A stretch of 64,000 nucleotides of DNA from Mycolicibacterium helvum (GCF_010731895.1 NZ_AP022596.1:3534001-3598000); one strand, 5' to 3'; positions 1 to 8,919 are shown, numbered from the stretch's first letter. Translations and numbers: made by a program. The notes: generated by a model not told the origin, from the letters alone.

Positions 1-228
1 GTCGTAGACCGCCACGATGTGGCGGTGCCGCAGGCGATCTGCGATGCGGTACTGCCTGGCTAGCCGGGCAGTGGCGAGGTGATCGCGGTGCTGGGAGTCG
101 AGCACCTTCAGCGCGACGAGCGGATGTCTCTGGCCCGCGCCGCGGGCGAGGTAAACCGCCGCCTCGCCGCCGCGGCCCAACAGGTCTTCGACGACGTAGC
201 CCGCGAACGACTGCCCGGGATGCGCCAC
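1..228 (-). CDS. Serine/threonine protein kinase, N-terminal fragment
   Basis: The minus strand reads an open frame of 76 codons from a GTG at 228 to the window edge. The first residues (MAHPGQSFAGY) lead into a glycine-rich loop (LGRGGEAAVYLA) and then VALKVL, which are subdomains I and II of Hanks-type kinases with the ATP-binding lysine. RLRHRHIVAVYD is the usual segment after helix C. The catalytic loop and everything after it lie outside the window, so transmembrane or sensor domains cannot be judged. It is divergent from ispE with a 68-nt gap. In M. tuberculosis ispE follows rsmA (ksgA), so a kinase here is a local difference. The family call is firm; the particular Pkn type is unknown. 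Confidence 0.85.
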   Translation of the reverse strand, partial: MAHPGQSFAGYVVEDLLGRGGEAAVYLARGAGQRHPLVALKVLDSQHRDHLATARLARQYRIADRLRHRHIVAVYD

Positions 229-284
229 GCCTTGACCTTAGGTTCGCGGGTCGGCGGCCGGCCGGGGAATCGCGCGCGGCGCGA

Positions 285-299
285 TAGTCTCGTCCGGTG
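285..299 (+). promoter_or_regulatory. Leaderless promoter -10 for ispE
   Basis: A TANNNT hexamer (TAGTCT, 285-290) ends exactly seven bases before the GTG at 297. This is the spacing expected when the start codon is also the first transcribed base, a common arrangement in mycobacteria. It supports 297 rather than the in-frame GTG at 333 as the ispE start. Inferred from spacing only. Confidence 0.4.
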
Positions 300-1241
300 C
301 CCCCGTCCAACGGCTCCACCGCGTCCGAATGGGTGCCGACCGGGTCGGTGACCGTACGCGTGCCGGGCAAGGTGAACCTGTACCTGGAGGTCGGTGATCG
401 GCGGGCCGACGGCTATCACGAGCTCGCCACCGTCTTTCACGCCGTGTCGCTGGTCGACGAGGTGACGGTGCGCAACGCCGACGTCCTGTCCCTGCGCGTG
501 GTGGGGGAGGGTGCCGACGAGCTGCCCGCTGACGAGCGCAACATCGCCTGGCAGGCGGCCGAGCTGATGGCCGAGCATGTCGGGCGCGCACCCGATATCG
601 AGATCACCATCGAGAAGTCGATTCCGGTGGCCGGTGGGATGGCTGGCGGCAGCGCCGACGCCGCGGCCGTCCTGGTGGCGATGAACAATCTGTGGGAGCT
701 TGGCGTGCCGCGCCGCGACCTGCACGCGCTGGCCGCGCGACTGGGCAGCGATGTCCCCTTCGCGCTGCACGGTGGCACGGCGCTGGGCACCGGCCGCGGT
801 GAGGAGCTGGCGACGGTTTTGGCCCGCAGCACGTTTCACTGGGTGCTGGCCTTCGGTCAGGGTGGCTTGTCGACCGCCGCGGTCTACACCGAGATCGACC
901 GGCTACGTGAGGCTGGGGATCCGCCCCGGCTGAGTGACCCCGAGCCGCTTCTCGGCGCGCTGGCCGGCGGGAACCCTCGTGAGCTGGCCGCGCTGCTGGG
1001 CAACGATCTGCAGGCGGCGGCGTTGAGCCTCAACCCGGGGCTGCGCCGGACCCTGCGGGCCGGAGCCGAGGCGGGGGCGCTGGCCGGGATCGTGTCTGGA
1101 TCCGGCCCGACCTGCGCGTTTCTGTGCGAATCGGCGGCCGCGGCGGTGGACGTCGGTACCGAATTGGCCGGCGCCGACGTGTGCCGCACCGTGCGAGTGG
1201 CCAGCGGCCCGGTCCACGGCGCACGCATCGTGTCGAGCTAG
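297..1241 (+). CDS. ispE: 4-diphosphocytidyl-2-C-methyl-D-erythritol kinase
   Basis: IspE phosphorylates CDP-methylerythritol with ATP, the fourth step of the MEP route to isoprenoid precursors. The 314-residue frame has the GHMP-kinase features: PGKVNLYL with the substrate lysine near the N terminus, the ATP loop [14 protein letters not shown] around residues 110-123, and the C-terminal [12 protein letters not shown] motif. The length fits the family (about 306 in M. tuberculosis). Two starts are possible: GTG 297, with a leaderless -10 at the right distance, and GTG 333, giving a protein that begins like the M. tuberculosis one. The gene is followed by a 319-base gap before the ligase gene. 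Confidence 0.95.
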   Translation: MPPSNGSTASEWVPTGSVTVRVPGKVNLYLEVGDRRADGYHELATVFHAVSLVDEVTVRNADVLSLRVVGEGADELPADERNIAWQAAELMAEHVGRAPDIEITIEKSIPVAGGMAGGSADAAAVLVAMNNLWELGVPRRDLHALAARLGSDVPFALHGGTALGTGRGEELATVLARSTFHWVLAFGQGGLSTAAVYTEIDRLREAGDPPRLSDPEPLLGALAGGNPRELAALLGNDLQAAALSLNPGLRRTLRAGAEAGALAGIVSGSGPTCAFLCESAAAAVDVGTELAGADVCRTVRVASGPVHGARIVSS

Positions 1242-1560
1242 GTTCTCCGGGCCCGGCTTCCGGGTTCCCAAACTGTGATGCGCTTCTCATTACCGTCTAA
1301 AACTTGGCAGTAACTTAAGGGAAGTTTAAGATGATCGACGGTGATGACTAGCGGCCTGGCACTGCAAATGTGCAAGTCGCCCACCCCGATCCGGGGCGGG
1401 CGATGGTCTGGCGGTACCGCTGTTGTTCCGCTCCATCACCATTTTGAGACCGAACCGCTCCCCAGTCGTACTGGCGTGCCGTCTATGCAGTGCGTTGCGG
1501 CAGGTGGAGCATGAATTCAACGTCGCTGATCAGCCAGCTCCGCATGCCGAGGAGGTCGTC
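1242..1560. other. Intergenic region between ispE and the acyl-AMP ligase gene
   Basis: No convincing gene lies in these 319 bases; the frames that cross it lack family features. An AT-richer patch at 1290-1332 carries an inverted repeat CTTAA (1314-1318) / TTAAG (1326-1330), and a start-proximal purine stretch GAGGAGG sits just before the GTG at 1561. The patch is a plausible promoter or operator for the ligase gene, but there is no further evidence. Confidence 0.4.
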
Positions 1561-3195
1561 GTGAGCCGTTTCACCGACAAGATGTTCCACAGTGCCTTGA
1601 CCAGCAGCAAGGGCATGGTCACCGGGGAGCCGAACGAGCCGGTGCGGCACACCTGGTGGGAGGTGCACGAACGTGCCCGCCGCATTGCGGGTGGCCTGGA
1701 AGCCGCGGGAGTCGGCCTCGGCGATGCGGTGGGTGTGCTGGCCGGCGCTCCGGTCGAGATCGCGCCGACCGCCCAGGCGCTGTGGATGCGTGGCGCCAGT
1801 CTGACGATGCTGCATCAGCCCACCCCGCGCACCGATCTGGAGCAGTGGGCCAAGGACACCGCCATGGTCATCGACATGATCGAGGCCAAGGCCGTCATTG
1901 TCTCCGACCCGTTCCTGATCGCCGTGCCGGTGCTCGAGGAGCGCGGCGTCAAGGTGCTCACGGTGGAGGCGCTGCTGGCCGCCGAGCCCATCGACCCGGT
2001 CGAGACCTCCGAAGACGATGTCGCGCTGATGCAGCTGACGTCCGGATCGACCGGATCGCCCAAGGCGGTGGTGATCACCCACCGCAACATTCACTCCAAC
2101 GCCGAGGCGATGTTCATCGGCGCCAAGTACGACATCGACAACGATGTCATGGTCAGCTGGCTGCCCTGCTTCCATGACATGGGCATGGTCGGGTTCCTGA
2201 CGATCCCGATGTACTTCGGTGCCGAGCTGGTCAAGGTCACCCCGATGGACTTCCTGCGCGACACCCTGCTGTGGGCCAAGCTCATCGACAAGTACAAGGG
2301 CACCATGACCGCGGCGCCGAACTTCGCCTACGCGCTGTTCGCCAAGCGGCTGCGCCGCCAGGCCAAGCCCGGCGAGTTCGATCTGTCCACCCTGCGGTTC
2401 GCGCTCTCCGGCGCTGAGCCGGTGGAGCCCGCCGATGTCGAAGACCTGCTGGACGCGGGTAAGCCGTTCGGGCTGCGGGAATCGGCGATCCTGCCCGCGT
2501 ACGGCATGGCCGAGACCACGTTGGCCGTGTCGTTCTCCGAATGCGACGCCGGACTGGTGGTCGACGAGGTCGACGCCGACCTGCTGGCGGCGCTGCGCCG
2601 CGCAGTGCCCGCAGCCAAGGGCAACACCCGTCGCCTGGCCACCCTCGGCCCGCTGCTGACCGACCTCGAGGCGCGCATCGTCGACGAGGACGGCAACGTG
2701 CTGCCGGCGCGTGGTGTGGGCATCATCGAGCTCCGCGGTGAGTCGCTGACCCCGGGCTACATCACCATGGGCGGCTTCGTGCCCGCCCAGGACGAGCACG
2801 GCTGGTACGACACCGGTGACCTCGGCTACCTGCTGGAGAACGGCCACGTCGTGGTGTGCGGTCGCGTCAAGGACGTCATCATCATGGCCGGCCGCAACAT
2901 CTACCCGACCGACATCGAGCGGGCCGCCAGCCGTGTCGAAGGGGTGCGCCCCGGGTGTGCGGTCGCAGTGCGGCTCGACGCCGGCCACTCCCGCGAGACG
3001 TTCGCGGTGGCCGTCGAATCCAACGCCTGGCAGGACCCGGCCGTGGTGCGACGCATCGAGCATGAGGTGGCCCACGAGGTGGTCGCCGAGGTCGACGTGC
3101 GGCCCCGCAATGTCGTGGTCCTCGGGCCGGGCACCATCCCGAAGACTCCGTCGGGGAAGCTGCGTCGCGCGAACTCGGTGGCGCTGGTCACCTAG
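1561..3195 (+). CDS. Fatty-acyl-AMP/acyl-CoA ligase-type enzyme (Pks16-like)
   Basis: An ANL-superfamily adenylating enzyme that would activate a carboxylic acid as acyl-AMP for transfer to CoA or an acyl carrier protein. The 544-residue product has the P-loop [12 protein letters not shown] near residue 158, the aromatic-rich core [10 protein letters not shown], the YDTGDLG motif near residue 416, the hinge [13 protein letters not shown], and the C-terminal [10 protein letters not shown] with the catalytic lysine. I chose GTG 1561 because the protein then begins [10 protein letters not shown] and matches my memory of M. tuberculosis Rv1013 (named Pks16 although it is a ligase, not a polyketide synthase) almost end to end. 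An upstream extension to 1423 has no family support. The substrate is unknown. Confidence 0.9.
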   Translation: MSRFTDKMFHSALTSSKGMVTGEPNEPVRHTWWEVHERARRIAGGLEAAGVGLGDAVGVLAGAPVEIAPTAQALWMRGASLTMLHQPTPRTDLEQWAKDTAMVIDMIEAKAVIVSDPFLIAVPVLEERGVKVLTVEALLAAEPIDPVETSEDDVALMQLTSGSTGSPKAVVITHRNIHSNAEAMFIGAKYDIDNDVMVSWLPCFHDMGMVGFLTIPMYFGAELVKVTPMDFLRDTLLWAKLIDKYKGTMTAAPNFAYALFAKRLRRQAKPGEFDLSTLRFALSGAEPVEPADVEDLLDAGKPFGLRESAILPAYGMAETTLAVSFSECDAGLVVDEVDADLLAALRRAVPAAKGNTRRLATLGPLLTDLEARIVDEDGNVLPARGVGIIELRGESLTPGYITMGGFVPAQDEHGWYDTGDLGYLLENGHVVVCGRVKDVIIMAGRNIYPTDIERAASRVEGVRPGCAVAVRLDAGHSRETFAVAVESNAWQDPAVVRRIEHEVAHEVVAEVDVRPRNVVVLGPGTIPKTPSGKLRRANSVALVT

Positions 3196-3212
3196 GTCGG
3201 ACAACCGTGGCG

Positions 3213-3863
3213 TCAGGTGCGGCAGCTGATCTCCATGGCGTCGGAGTTCCGAACCGGGAAGCTTACGCCCACATAGCCGTTCGCCGGTTCGCGGATGTAG
3301 TCCACATAAGGCTGGGCGTCGGGTAGGCCGGTATTGTCGGCGATGACGAGTGCGCCCGGGCTCAGCTTTGGCTGCAGTAGCGCGATGACCGGGACGTAGA
3401 GATCCTTCCATCCGTCGAGCAGCACGAAGTCCACCGGCTCCTCGATGCCGGCCAGGGTCTGCAGCGCGTCGCCCTCCAGGACGGTGATCACGTCGTCGAG
3501 GCCGACCTCAGCGAAGCTGGCCCTGGCGGCGACGACCTTGGCGGCGCTGAGTTCGGTGGTCACCACCCGCCCGACGCCGTTATCGCGCACCGCGCTGGCT
3601 AGATGAATTGCCGAGAGCCCCAACGACATTCCGAACTCCACCACGAGTGCGGGCCGGGTCGCGCGGACGAGTGTGTAGAGCAGTTGGCCGGACTCCGGGG
3701 TCACCGGCAGATAGAAGTCGCTGAACGCATCGGCGCGCTCCTGTGCGGTGGTCGCCTTGATCAATTGGGCGCCGCGCTCGTGCAGTTGCGCCATCTGGTC
3801 GCTTGCTTCGCTGTACATGCGGTCGATGACCGAGGCCACCTTCGGGTCGCGCAGGGTATTCAC
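3213..3863 (-). CDS. Class I SAM-dependent O-methyltransferase
   Basis: A 216-residue methyltransferase of the catechol/caffeoyl-CoA O-methyltransferase type. The SAM site is visible as VVEFGMSLGLSAIHLA (motif I, about residue 62), VVTTELSAAK (acidic ribose-binding residue) and the metal-site-like DFVLLDGWKDLY. The GTG at 3863 overlaps the last four bases of the upstream MFS-Usp gene, so the two are translationally coupled. The pairing suggests modification and export of the same small molecule, but that is inference. The longer frame reaching 4112 runs into the transporter gene and is not used. Confidence 0.85.
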   Translation of the reverse strand: MNTLRDPKVASVIDRMYSEASDQMAQLHERGAQLIKATTAQERADAFSDFYLPVTPESGQLLYTLVRATRPALVVEFGMSLGLSAIHLASAVRDNGVGRVVTTELSAAKVVAARASFAEVGLDDVITVLEGDALQTLAGIEEPVDFVLLDGWKDLYVPVIALLQPKLSPGALVIADNTGLPDAQPYVDYIREPANGYVGVSFPVRNSDAMEISCRT

Positions 3864-5875
3864 GCCCCCGACGCTACCTCGGCGGCGGTGCGCGACGACG
3901 GTCTCTGGGTTGAGCGCGTGGTCGACGGTTCGGGGATCAGCAGAACCGGGGTGTCGGTGTGGGCGACGACGGCCGCGGCAACACTTCCCTGCAGGTGGCC
4001 GAGCAGGCCGTTGCGGCGATGGGGGCCGAGCACGATCACGGTGGCCTGGTGCGCGTCGGCGGCTTCGACGATGCCCTGCCACGTTGGCGATGCTTCGATC
4101 GTCACACTGCACGATCGGAATCCGGCTGCGTCTGCCAGTACTGCGCCGTGGGCGGCGGTCCGCTCGGCAGCCAGCCGTACTTGGCTGGCCCGGTCGGCGT
4201 CGAATGGCTGGTTGTCCAGTGGGGTGAACCCGACGTCAACGGGCTGCCACACGCAGACCACGACCGCATCGCGAGGCGAAAGTTGTTCGGCGGCTTTCGT
4301 TATCGCGTGGCCTGCCAGTTCTGACCCGTCGTAGGCGAACAGTACGGGCCCGGTCGGGGCTGGTGGGTGGCGATTCGGGGCCAGTGCCGCCCGGTCCGCT
4401 GCGACGAGCGGGGATAGGGCCGGCTGTAGCCGGCGCAGCCGCGCGAGCAGGGGAGGCGAATACCAAGCGGGGGAGTCGCCGTCGAGAAACTCGTCGAGGT
4501 CCGGCGTCTGCGGCCGCGCACCGCTCAGTGCGTAAATCGCGACGCCGAACACGGCGCCCCCGATCGCGAGCGCGAACCCAACCCACAGTGCGACGCCGGT
4601 TCCTTCCAGGAGGTCGCCGGAGTATCGCGTCGCCAGGTGGGCGAAGATCGGGGCCACCATGAACGCCGCGACCGCGCGCAGCAGTTCGATGATCGCGAAA
4701 ACCCGTTGCAAACTGTTGGACTGCAGGGAGAACCCGGCGACGAACAACGCGGGCGCGACCGTGGCGCCAAGGGCCAGACCCGTCAGCGCGGAACCGACAA
4801 GCGCCAGTGGCACATTCGCGGGAAGAGAGGCCCGGAACACCGCGATACCGGCCGCCAGCAGGGCCATGCCGACGAGCGGCAGGAAGTGCATGGCGCGACG
4901 GGAAATCACGATGCCGAAGACCACGGCCATGACCAGCGCGCCGCCCAGCTCGGGCAGGTACAGCAGGCCGACCTCGACCGGGCTGAAGTGTTGCATGAAG
5001 ACCGACGCGGTCAGTACGGTCGCCGCCACCGAGGCCGCCGCGGCGAACAGCGCGACACCCACGCCGGCGACCGGAATCGCGCTCGTCATCATCGTGCGGA
5101 TGGTCAGCAGCGGCCGACGTGCCCGGAACTGGTAGACGATCAGCGCCACGATCAGGACCAGACCGCCGAACATCGGTCCGGTCACCGCCACGTCGGAAAA
5201 CTCGTGACTCGTCAGCTGCGCGGCGCCCACGAATGCGGCCGTGCAGCCGACGGCGGCCAGCATGATCGCCGTCAGATCCCATGGGGCCTCGCGATCGGCG
5301 GGCGGCGCATCGTCGAAGGTCAGGGCCGCGAGAATTAGTGCCAGCAGGGCGATTACCGCGACGATCCAGAACAACGGCCGCCAAGCGTGCGCTTCGGCCT
5401 GCACCCCGCCGATGAACGGTCCGAGGGCGACGGCCCCGAAGACGCACATGTTCATGATCACCGCGGTGTTGCGGAGCTTCTCGCGAGGGAACCCGATCGT
5501 GAGCGGCGGTGCCGCGGCGATCAACAGCATGCTGGTCGCCAAGCCCTGCAGGACGTGGCCGACGATGAATGCCGTTGCGTTGGGTGCGGCCGCCGCGATG
5601 ACCGAACCGATGACCAGCACGACCGCGTACCCCACCAGCATGCGCCGCTGGGGCAGGTGCTGGGCGAATTGGACGGCGAGCACCGTGCCCACGGCGTAGG
5701 CCGCGTTCCCCAGACCCGAGCTCAGCGCCATCGCCTGGGTCGTCATGTGCAGCTGCGCGGAGATGATCGGCACCAGTGGGTCGAGCGCGGCGGATAGCGC
5801 GAGGTAGGGGATCAGCGCGAGGGTGACCATGGCGGCCACCGCCGGATAGCGTCCGGCCAACGGGCCCTGGCGCAT
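3860..5875 (-). CDS. MFS transporter fused to a universal stress protein domain
   Basis: A 671-residue membrane protein. Residues 1-460 are a major facilitator exporter, with about 14 hydrophobic segments and the ARPxLTIRTM-type loop of the DHA2 drug-efflux group. After a proline-rich linker, residues about 515-650 form a UspA domain. It opens PVLFAYDGSELAGHAI and ends with the nucleotide-binding signature VIVLGPHRRNGLLGHLQGS followed by TPVLLIP. The fusion places an ATP-type sensor on the cytoplasmic face of a transporter. The stop overlaps the start of the downstream methyltransferase by four bases. A TTAC/GTAA palindrome lies upstream at 5970-5981. The substrate is unknown; multidrug efflux is the family expectation. 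Confidence 0.88.
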   Translation of the reverse strand: MRQGPLAGRYPAVAAMVTLALIPYLALSAALDPLVPIISAQLHMTTQAMALSSGLGNAAYAVGTVLAVQFAQHLPQRRMLVGYAVVLVIGSVIAAAAPNATAFIVGHVLQGLATSMLLIAAAPPLTIGFPREKLRNTAVIMNMCVFGAVALGPFIGGVQAEAHAWRPLFWIVAVIALLALILAALTFDDAPPADREAPWDLTAIMLAAVGCTAAFVGAAQLTSHEFSDVAVTGPMFGGLVLIVALIVYQFRARRPLLTIRTMMTSAIPVAGVGVALFAAAASVAATVLTASVFMQHFSPVEVGLLYLPELGGALVMAVVFGIVISRRAMHFLPLVGMALLAAGIAVFRASLPANVPLALVGSALTGLALGATVAPALFVAGFSLQSNSLQRVFAIIELLRAVAAFMVAPIFAHLATRYSGDLLEGTGVALWVGFALAIGGAVFGVAIYALSGARPQTPDLDEFLDGDSPAWYSPPLLARLRRLQPALSPLVAADRAALAPNRHPPAPTGPVLFAYDGSELAGHAITKAAEQLSPRDAVVVCVWQPVDVGFTPLDNQPFDADRASQVRLAAERTAAHGAVLADAAGFRSCSVTIEASPTWQGIVEAADAHQATVIVLGPHRRNGLLGHLQGSVAAAVVAHTDTPVLLIPEPSTTRSTQRPSSRTAAEVASGA

Positions 5876-5969
5876 TAGCGTTGTCTCCCGGCTTCCGCAC
5901 CGAGGGCGGGACTCGCTGTGCAGAGCGGATATGCGGGCGGGGGGAGGCAGAGCATGGTCGCAAACAACT

Positions 5970-5981
5970 TTACTTAGGTAA
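5970..5981. promoter_or_regulatory. Candidate operator (TTAC-N4-GTAA palindrome)
   Basis: The sequence TTACTTAGGTAA is an inverted repeat with four-base arms in an AT-rich patch 95 bases upstream of the MFS-Usp gene. TetR- and MarR-type repressors of efflux pumps often bind such sites. No regulator gene is adjacent in the window, so the binding protein is unknown. Confidence 0.35.
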
Positions 5982-6030
5982 CCAATATTCCGCTCGACGA
6001 GGTGTTGTCGATCACGGCGAGACCACCCAT

Positions 6031-6054
6031 CTGAGTATGGTGTACTGTACTCAG
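6031..6054. promoter_or_regulatory. Perfect inverted repeat over the promoter of the iron-sulfur protein
   Basis: CTGAGTA (6031-6037) and TACTCAG (6048-6054) form a perfect seven-base inverted repeat with a ten-base spacer. It ends two bases before the ATG at 6057. A TANNNT element (TACTGT, 6043-6048) lies inside it at a distance fitting a leaderless or nearly leaderless transcript. A dimeric repressor bound here would cover both the -10 and the start codon. Confidence 0.5.
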
Positions 6055-6056
6055 CT

Positions 6057-7088
6057 ATGAACCTGCCGCCGCGATTGGCCGAACATCCGACCGTGCAGGC
6101 GGTGCGCGCCCGCGAGCGCCAGGAACCGCCACGGGTGATCGACGCCGACTGGCTGCGTGAGCTGTGCCTGGCTGCCGGCGCCGACGACGTGGCGTTCGCC
6201 AGCGTGGATAACCCTGAGCTGGCCAGTGAACGTGAGCATGTCGAGGCGGCCCTGCCGGGGACCAGGAGCTACATCAGCCTGGTCGTGCGGATGAACCGCG
6301 ACAATGTGCGGTCCGTCGCGCGCAGCGTGGCCAACCAGGAGTTTCACCGCACCGGCGAGCTGATCAACGAGGCCGCCCACCGGATCACCCGCGCGTTGCA
6401 GGACGTCGGTCACCGTGTGCTCAACCCGTCGGCCACCTTTCCGATGGAGATGGACCGCTACCCGGGCCGGATCTGGGTGGTCGCGCACAAGCCCGTCGCG
6501 GTGGCCGCCGGTCTGGGCGTGATGGGAATCCACCGCAACGTCATCCACCCGAAGTTCGGTAACTTCATCCTGCTGGCCACCGTTCTCGTCGACGCGCCAG
6601 TCAGCAGTTACGGTGCACCATTGGACTATTCGCCGTGCCTGGAATGCAAGCTCTGCGTCGCGGCCTGCCCGGTCGGCGCCATCAAGAAGGATGGGGAATT
6701 CGACTTCGTCGCCTGCTCGGTGCACAACTATCGCGAATTCATGGGTGGATTCACCGACTGGGTGCAAACCATCGCCGATAGCGAGGATGCCGACGACTTC
6801 CGTTCCCGCGTAACCGATTCGGAGAACGCCTCGATGTGGCAGAGCCTCTCTTTCAAGCCGAACTACAAGGCCGCTTACTGCCTGGCGGTCTGTCCGGCCG
6901 GCGAGGATGTCATCGAGCCCTATCTCGAGGATCGCAAGGGGTTCATGGATCTCGTCCTGCGACCGCTACAGGAGAAGCCCGAAACCCTGTACGTGCTACC
7001 GAATTCAGCCGCAAAGGCGCATGCCGAGCGGCGCTACCCGCACAAGCCGGTCAAGGTTGTCGACAGCGGGCTGCGGGGCCGCGCGTAG
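6057..7088 (+). CDS. 4Fe-4S ferredoxin-type protein related to epoxyqueuosine reductase
   Basis: A 343-residue soluble protein. Its C-terminal half has a bis-cluster ferredoxin pattern: CLECKLCVAACPVGAI near residue 198, then CLAVCP near residue 281. This is the domain order of QueG-like reductases, which use cobalamin and two 4Fe-4S clusters. It is shorter and diverged from true QueG, so a redox role on another substrate is likely. An N-terminal alpha/beta region (about residues 30-180) could hold the cofactor. It stands alone after a palindromic operator, and the DUF998 gene follows ten bases downstream. Confidence 0.75.
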   Translation: MNLPPRLAEHPTVQAVRARERQEPPRVIDADWLRELCLAAGADDVAFASVDNPELASEREHVEAALPGTRSYISLVVRMNRDNVRSVARSVANQEFHRTGELINEAAHRITRALQDVGHRVLNPSATFPMEMDRYPGRIWVVAHKPVAVAAGLGVMGIHRNVIHPKFGNFILLATVLVDAPVSSYGAPLDYSPCLECKLCVAACPVGAIKKDGEFDFVACSVHNYREFMGGFTDWVQTIADSEDADDFRSRVTDSENASMWQSLSFKPNYKAAYCLAVCPAGEDVIEPYLEDRKGFMDLVLRPLQEKPETLYVLPNSAAKAHAERRYPHKPVKVVDSGLRGRA

Positions 7089-7097
7089 GCTGGGCCG

Positions 7098-7748
7098 ATG
7101 GTGCGCGCGCTCGGCTGGATCGGTGTGTTGGGTGCGGTGTTGCCAATGGTCGTGGTGCTCGCCCTCGACGCCACGCTCGGTGGGCAGCAGTCCCGTCGTG
7201 GGCAACTTCGCGCGGCAACCATCTCCGAATACGTGTACACCTCGGGCAGTTGGGCTTTCGTCGTAGCGGTGCTGGCGCTGGCTGCCGGTTCGGCCGCGCT
7301 GCTCTGCGGCCTGATCCGGTCTGGACAGGTGCGGCCGCTGTCGGCCGGCTCGGCGTTGATGACGCTGTGGGTGCTGGGCCTGGTGGCTGTGGTGGCGTTC
7401 CCCAAGCACAACTGGGTCACTGGGCCGAGTGCTTCCGGAACCGTGCACCGGATCGCGACTCTGGTCGCGTTCGTCGCCCTGCCGCTGGCGGTGCTGTTGA
7501 TCGCTCGCGGCCGGGCCGGTGAAGTCCGAGCCGCCAGATGGCTCGCTGTGATCGGAATCGGCTGGCTGGCAGTACTGTTCGGAGCCATCGTGGTCGGCAT
7601 GGTGACCGGTCAACGGTGGTGGATGTTGATCCCGCTCGGTTTGGTGGAACGGGGGATCGCCGGATTCGAGGTGGCCGCGCTGCTCGCACTGGGCGTGTCG
7701 GTGGTTCGTGGTGAAGGTGCCGGTGCCATGGCGTCGAGCACGTCGTAG
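7098..7748 (+). CDS. DUF998 family membrane protein
   Basis: A 216-residue protein of about six hydrophobic segments with short loops, starting MVRALGWIGVLGAVLP. The pattern and internal motifs (AFPKHNW, SGTVHRIATLVAF, ERGIAGFEVAALL) fit DUF998, a family of unknown function with some resemblance to respiratory-chain membrane subunits. Its last 139 bases overlap, tail to tail, the DUF6611-type gene on the other strand. Likely cotranscribed with the preceding iron-sulfur gene. Confidence 0.75.
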   Translation: MVRALGWIGVLGAVLPMVVVLALDATLGGQQSRRGQLRAATISEYVYTSGSWAFVVAVLALAAGSAALLCGLIRSGQVRPLSAGSALMTLWVLGLVAVVAFPKHNWVTGPSASGTVHRIATLVAFVALPLAVLLIARGRAGEVRAARWLAVIGIGWLAVLFGAIVVGMVTGQRWWMLIPLGLVERGIAGFEVAALLALGVSVVRGEGAGAMASSTS

Positions 7749-8194
7749 ACCTGCCACCACCGGGCCTCGTGCTGTAGCAGCGTGATCCGGCCCTCTTCCA
7801 GATCGAGGTCGGCGTGGTCGAGAGTGCGCACCAGCATGCGTAACATCGAATACCGTCGGTCAGCTTCATCGTGGCCGTGGCCAGCGGTAGTGATGGCCCA
7901 CAGGGTACGTACCCGCCCCCGGGTGTCGTCCGCCAGTGCAAACGTCGCCGCGCCTACCGCGATATAGATCATCGATCCGGCGATCAGTGCCGTCTCGGGC
8001 ATGCCGGCCAACTCGCCGCCGATCTGTAGGCCCACCCACAACACGGCACCCCATAGCGGCCAGCCGCGCCAGACCCGCAAGATCCGCCGTTCGCGGGCGG
8101 TGATACCGGGTGGGAATACGACCAGGCGGTAGCGGGCCACGCCATAGCGCGCCGGATAGGAGTCGAAGGAACCCCAAACACGGGAAATACTCAC
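7610..8194 (-). CDS. DUF6611-type membrane protein
   Basis: A 194-residue protein from a GTG at 8194. It begins RVWGSFD, followed by RYRLVVFPPGI and two hydrophobic segments (about residues 45-85), then an amphipathic region ending WWQVYDVLDAM. A clear paralogue lies at 44372-45007 and shares RVWGSFD, YRLVVFP.GI, a WR.WP.WG..LWV block and the WRQVYD-like end. The paralogue stops soon after that end, but here the frame continues 39 low-complexity residues (PSPRTTDTPSASSAATS), exactly where it is antisense to the DUF998 gene. The tail therefore looks like read-through after loss of an original stop. The family name is from memory; the function is unknown. Confidence 0.65.
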   Translation of the reverse strand: MSISRVWGSFDSYPARYGVARYRLVVFPPGITARERRILRVWRGWPLWGAVLWVGLQIGGELAGMPETALIAGSMIYIAVGAATFALADDTRGRVRTLWAITTAGHGHDEADRRYSMLRMLVRTLDHADLDLEEGRITLLQHEARWWQVYDVLDAMAPAPSPRTTDTPSASSAATSNPAIPRSTKPSGINIHHR

Positions 8195-8280
8195 GCATTC
8201 AGGTCTACGTCGCCAGCCTCGCCAGGTCAGCGATCTCTACGGAATCCTGACGCCCGCCCGGTGAATCCTTACGCCACTTT

Positions 8281-8336
8281 CGCTAATGTCGCCGGCCCAG
8301 CGGCTCCGGCGCTGATGTCGCCGGCCCAGCGGCTCC
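8281..8336. repeat. 29-bp tandem duplication downstream of pth
   Basis: Two nearly identical units lie head to tail (8281-8309 and 8310-8336), sharing ATGTCGCCGGCCCAGCGGCT with a single mismatch in the first six bases. They abut the pth stop codon at 8338. This looks like a recent slippage duplication in an otherwise empty 143-base intergenic gap. Confidence 0.85.
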
Positions 8337-8337
8337 T

Positions 8338-8913
8338 TTACCAGGCATGCACCTGGTTCTGGGCGGTCTCCAAGCCAACCTCGATCAGTAGCTCGGTGGC
8401 ATCGGCGGCCTGCTCGCAGATCGCCGGCACCTCCGGACGTTCGGTGGCGGTGAAGGGCTCCAGCACATACGCCGCGGGGTCCTTGCGCCCCGGCGGGCGG
8501 CCGACCCCGATGCGCACCCGCTGAAAGTTCTTGGTACCCAGCGAATTAGCCACCGACCGCAGTCCGTTGTGGCCACCCTCGCCGCCACCGAGCTTCAGCC
8601 GGATCCGGCCGAAGTCGATGTCGAGCTCATCGTGGATGACGATGATGTCAGTCGGCATCACCGAGTAGAACTTGGCCAACGGGCCGACCTGACGTCCGGA
8701 CTCGTTCATGTAGGTGCGCGGCTTGGCCAGCACGACGGGACGATGACCGAGCCGACCGGTCACGATCTCGGCACCAGACCGCTTGTGCACCTTGAACTGT
8801 GCGCCCATGCGACCGGCCAGCAAGTCGGCCACCATGAAGCCGAGGTTGTGCCGGGTCTTGGCGTACTGCGGACCCGGGTTGCCGAGGCCGACAACCAGCA
8901 GGGGTTCGGCCAT
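8338..8913 (-). CDS. pth: Peptidyl-tRNA hydrolase
   Basis: Pth cleaves peptidyl-tRNAs dropped from ribosomes, recycling tRNA. The 191-residue product has the family marks: [20 protein letters not shown] with the catalytic His, the [10 protein letters not shown] asparagine motif, [13 protein letters not shown] with the catalytic Asp, and [12 protein letters not shown]. It lies six bases after rplY, in the same order as M. tuberculosis Rv1014c-Rv1015c, so the two form a translation operon. Confidence 0.97.
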   Translation of the reverse strand: MAEPLLVVGLGNPGPQYAKTRHNLGFMVADLLAGRMGAQFKVHKRSGAEIVTGRLGHRPVVLAKPRTYMNESGRQVGPLAKFYSVMPTDIIVIHDELDIDFGRIRLKLGGGEGGHNGLRSVANSLGTKNFQRVRIGVGRPPGRKDPAAYVLEPFTATERPEVPAICEQAADATELLIEVGLETAQNQVHAW

Positions 8914-8919
8914 TCGGGC

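Noticed and set aside
1483..3411. 642-codon minus-strand open frame over the acyl-AMP ligase gene
   Set aside because: It is the antisense shadow of a real gene. High GC at third positions keeps the opposite strand open, and the translation is low in hydrophobic order and matches no family.
4236..5963. 575-codon minus-strand frame over the MFS-Usp gene
   Set aside because: It overlaps the transporter in another frame, is extremely Arg/Gly-rich, and has no domain.
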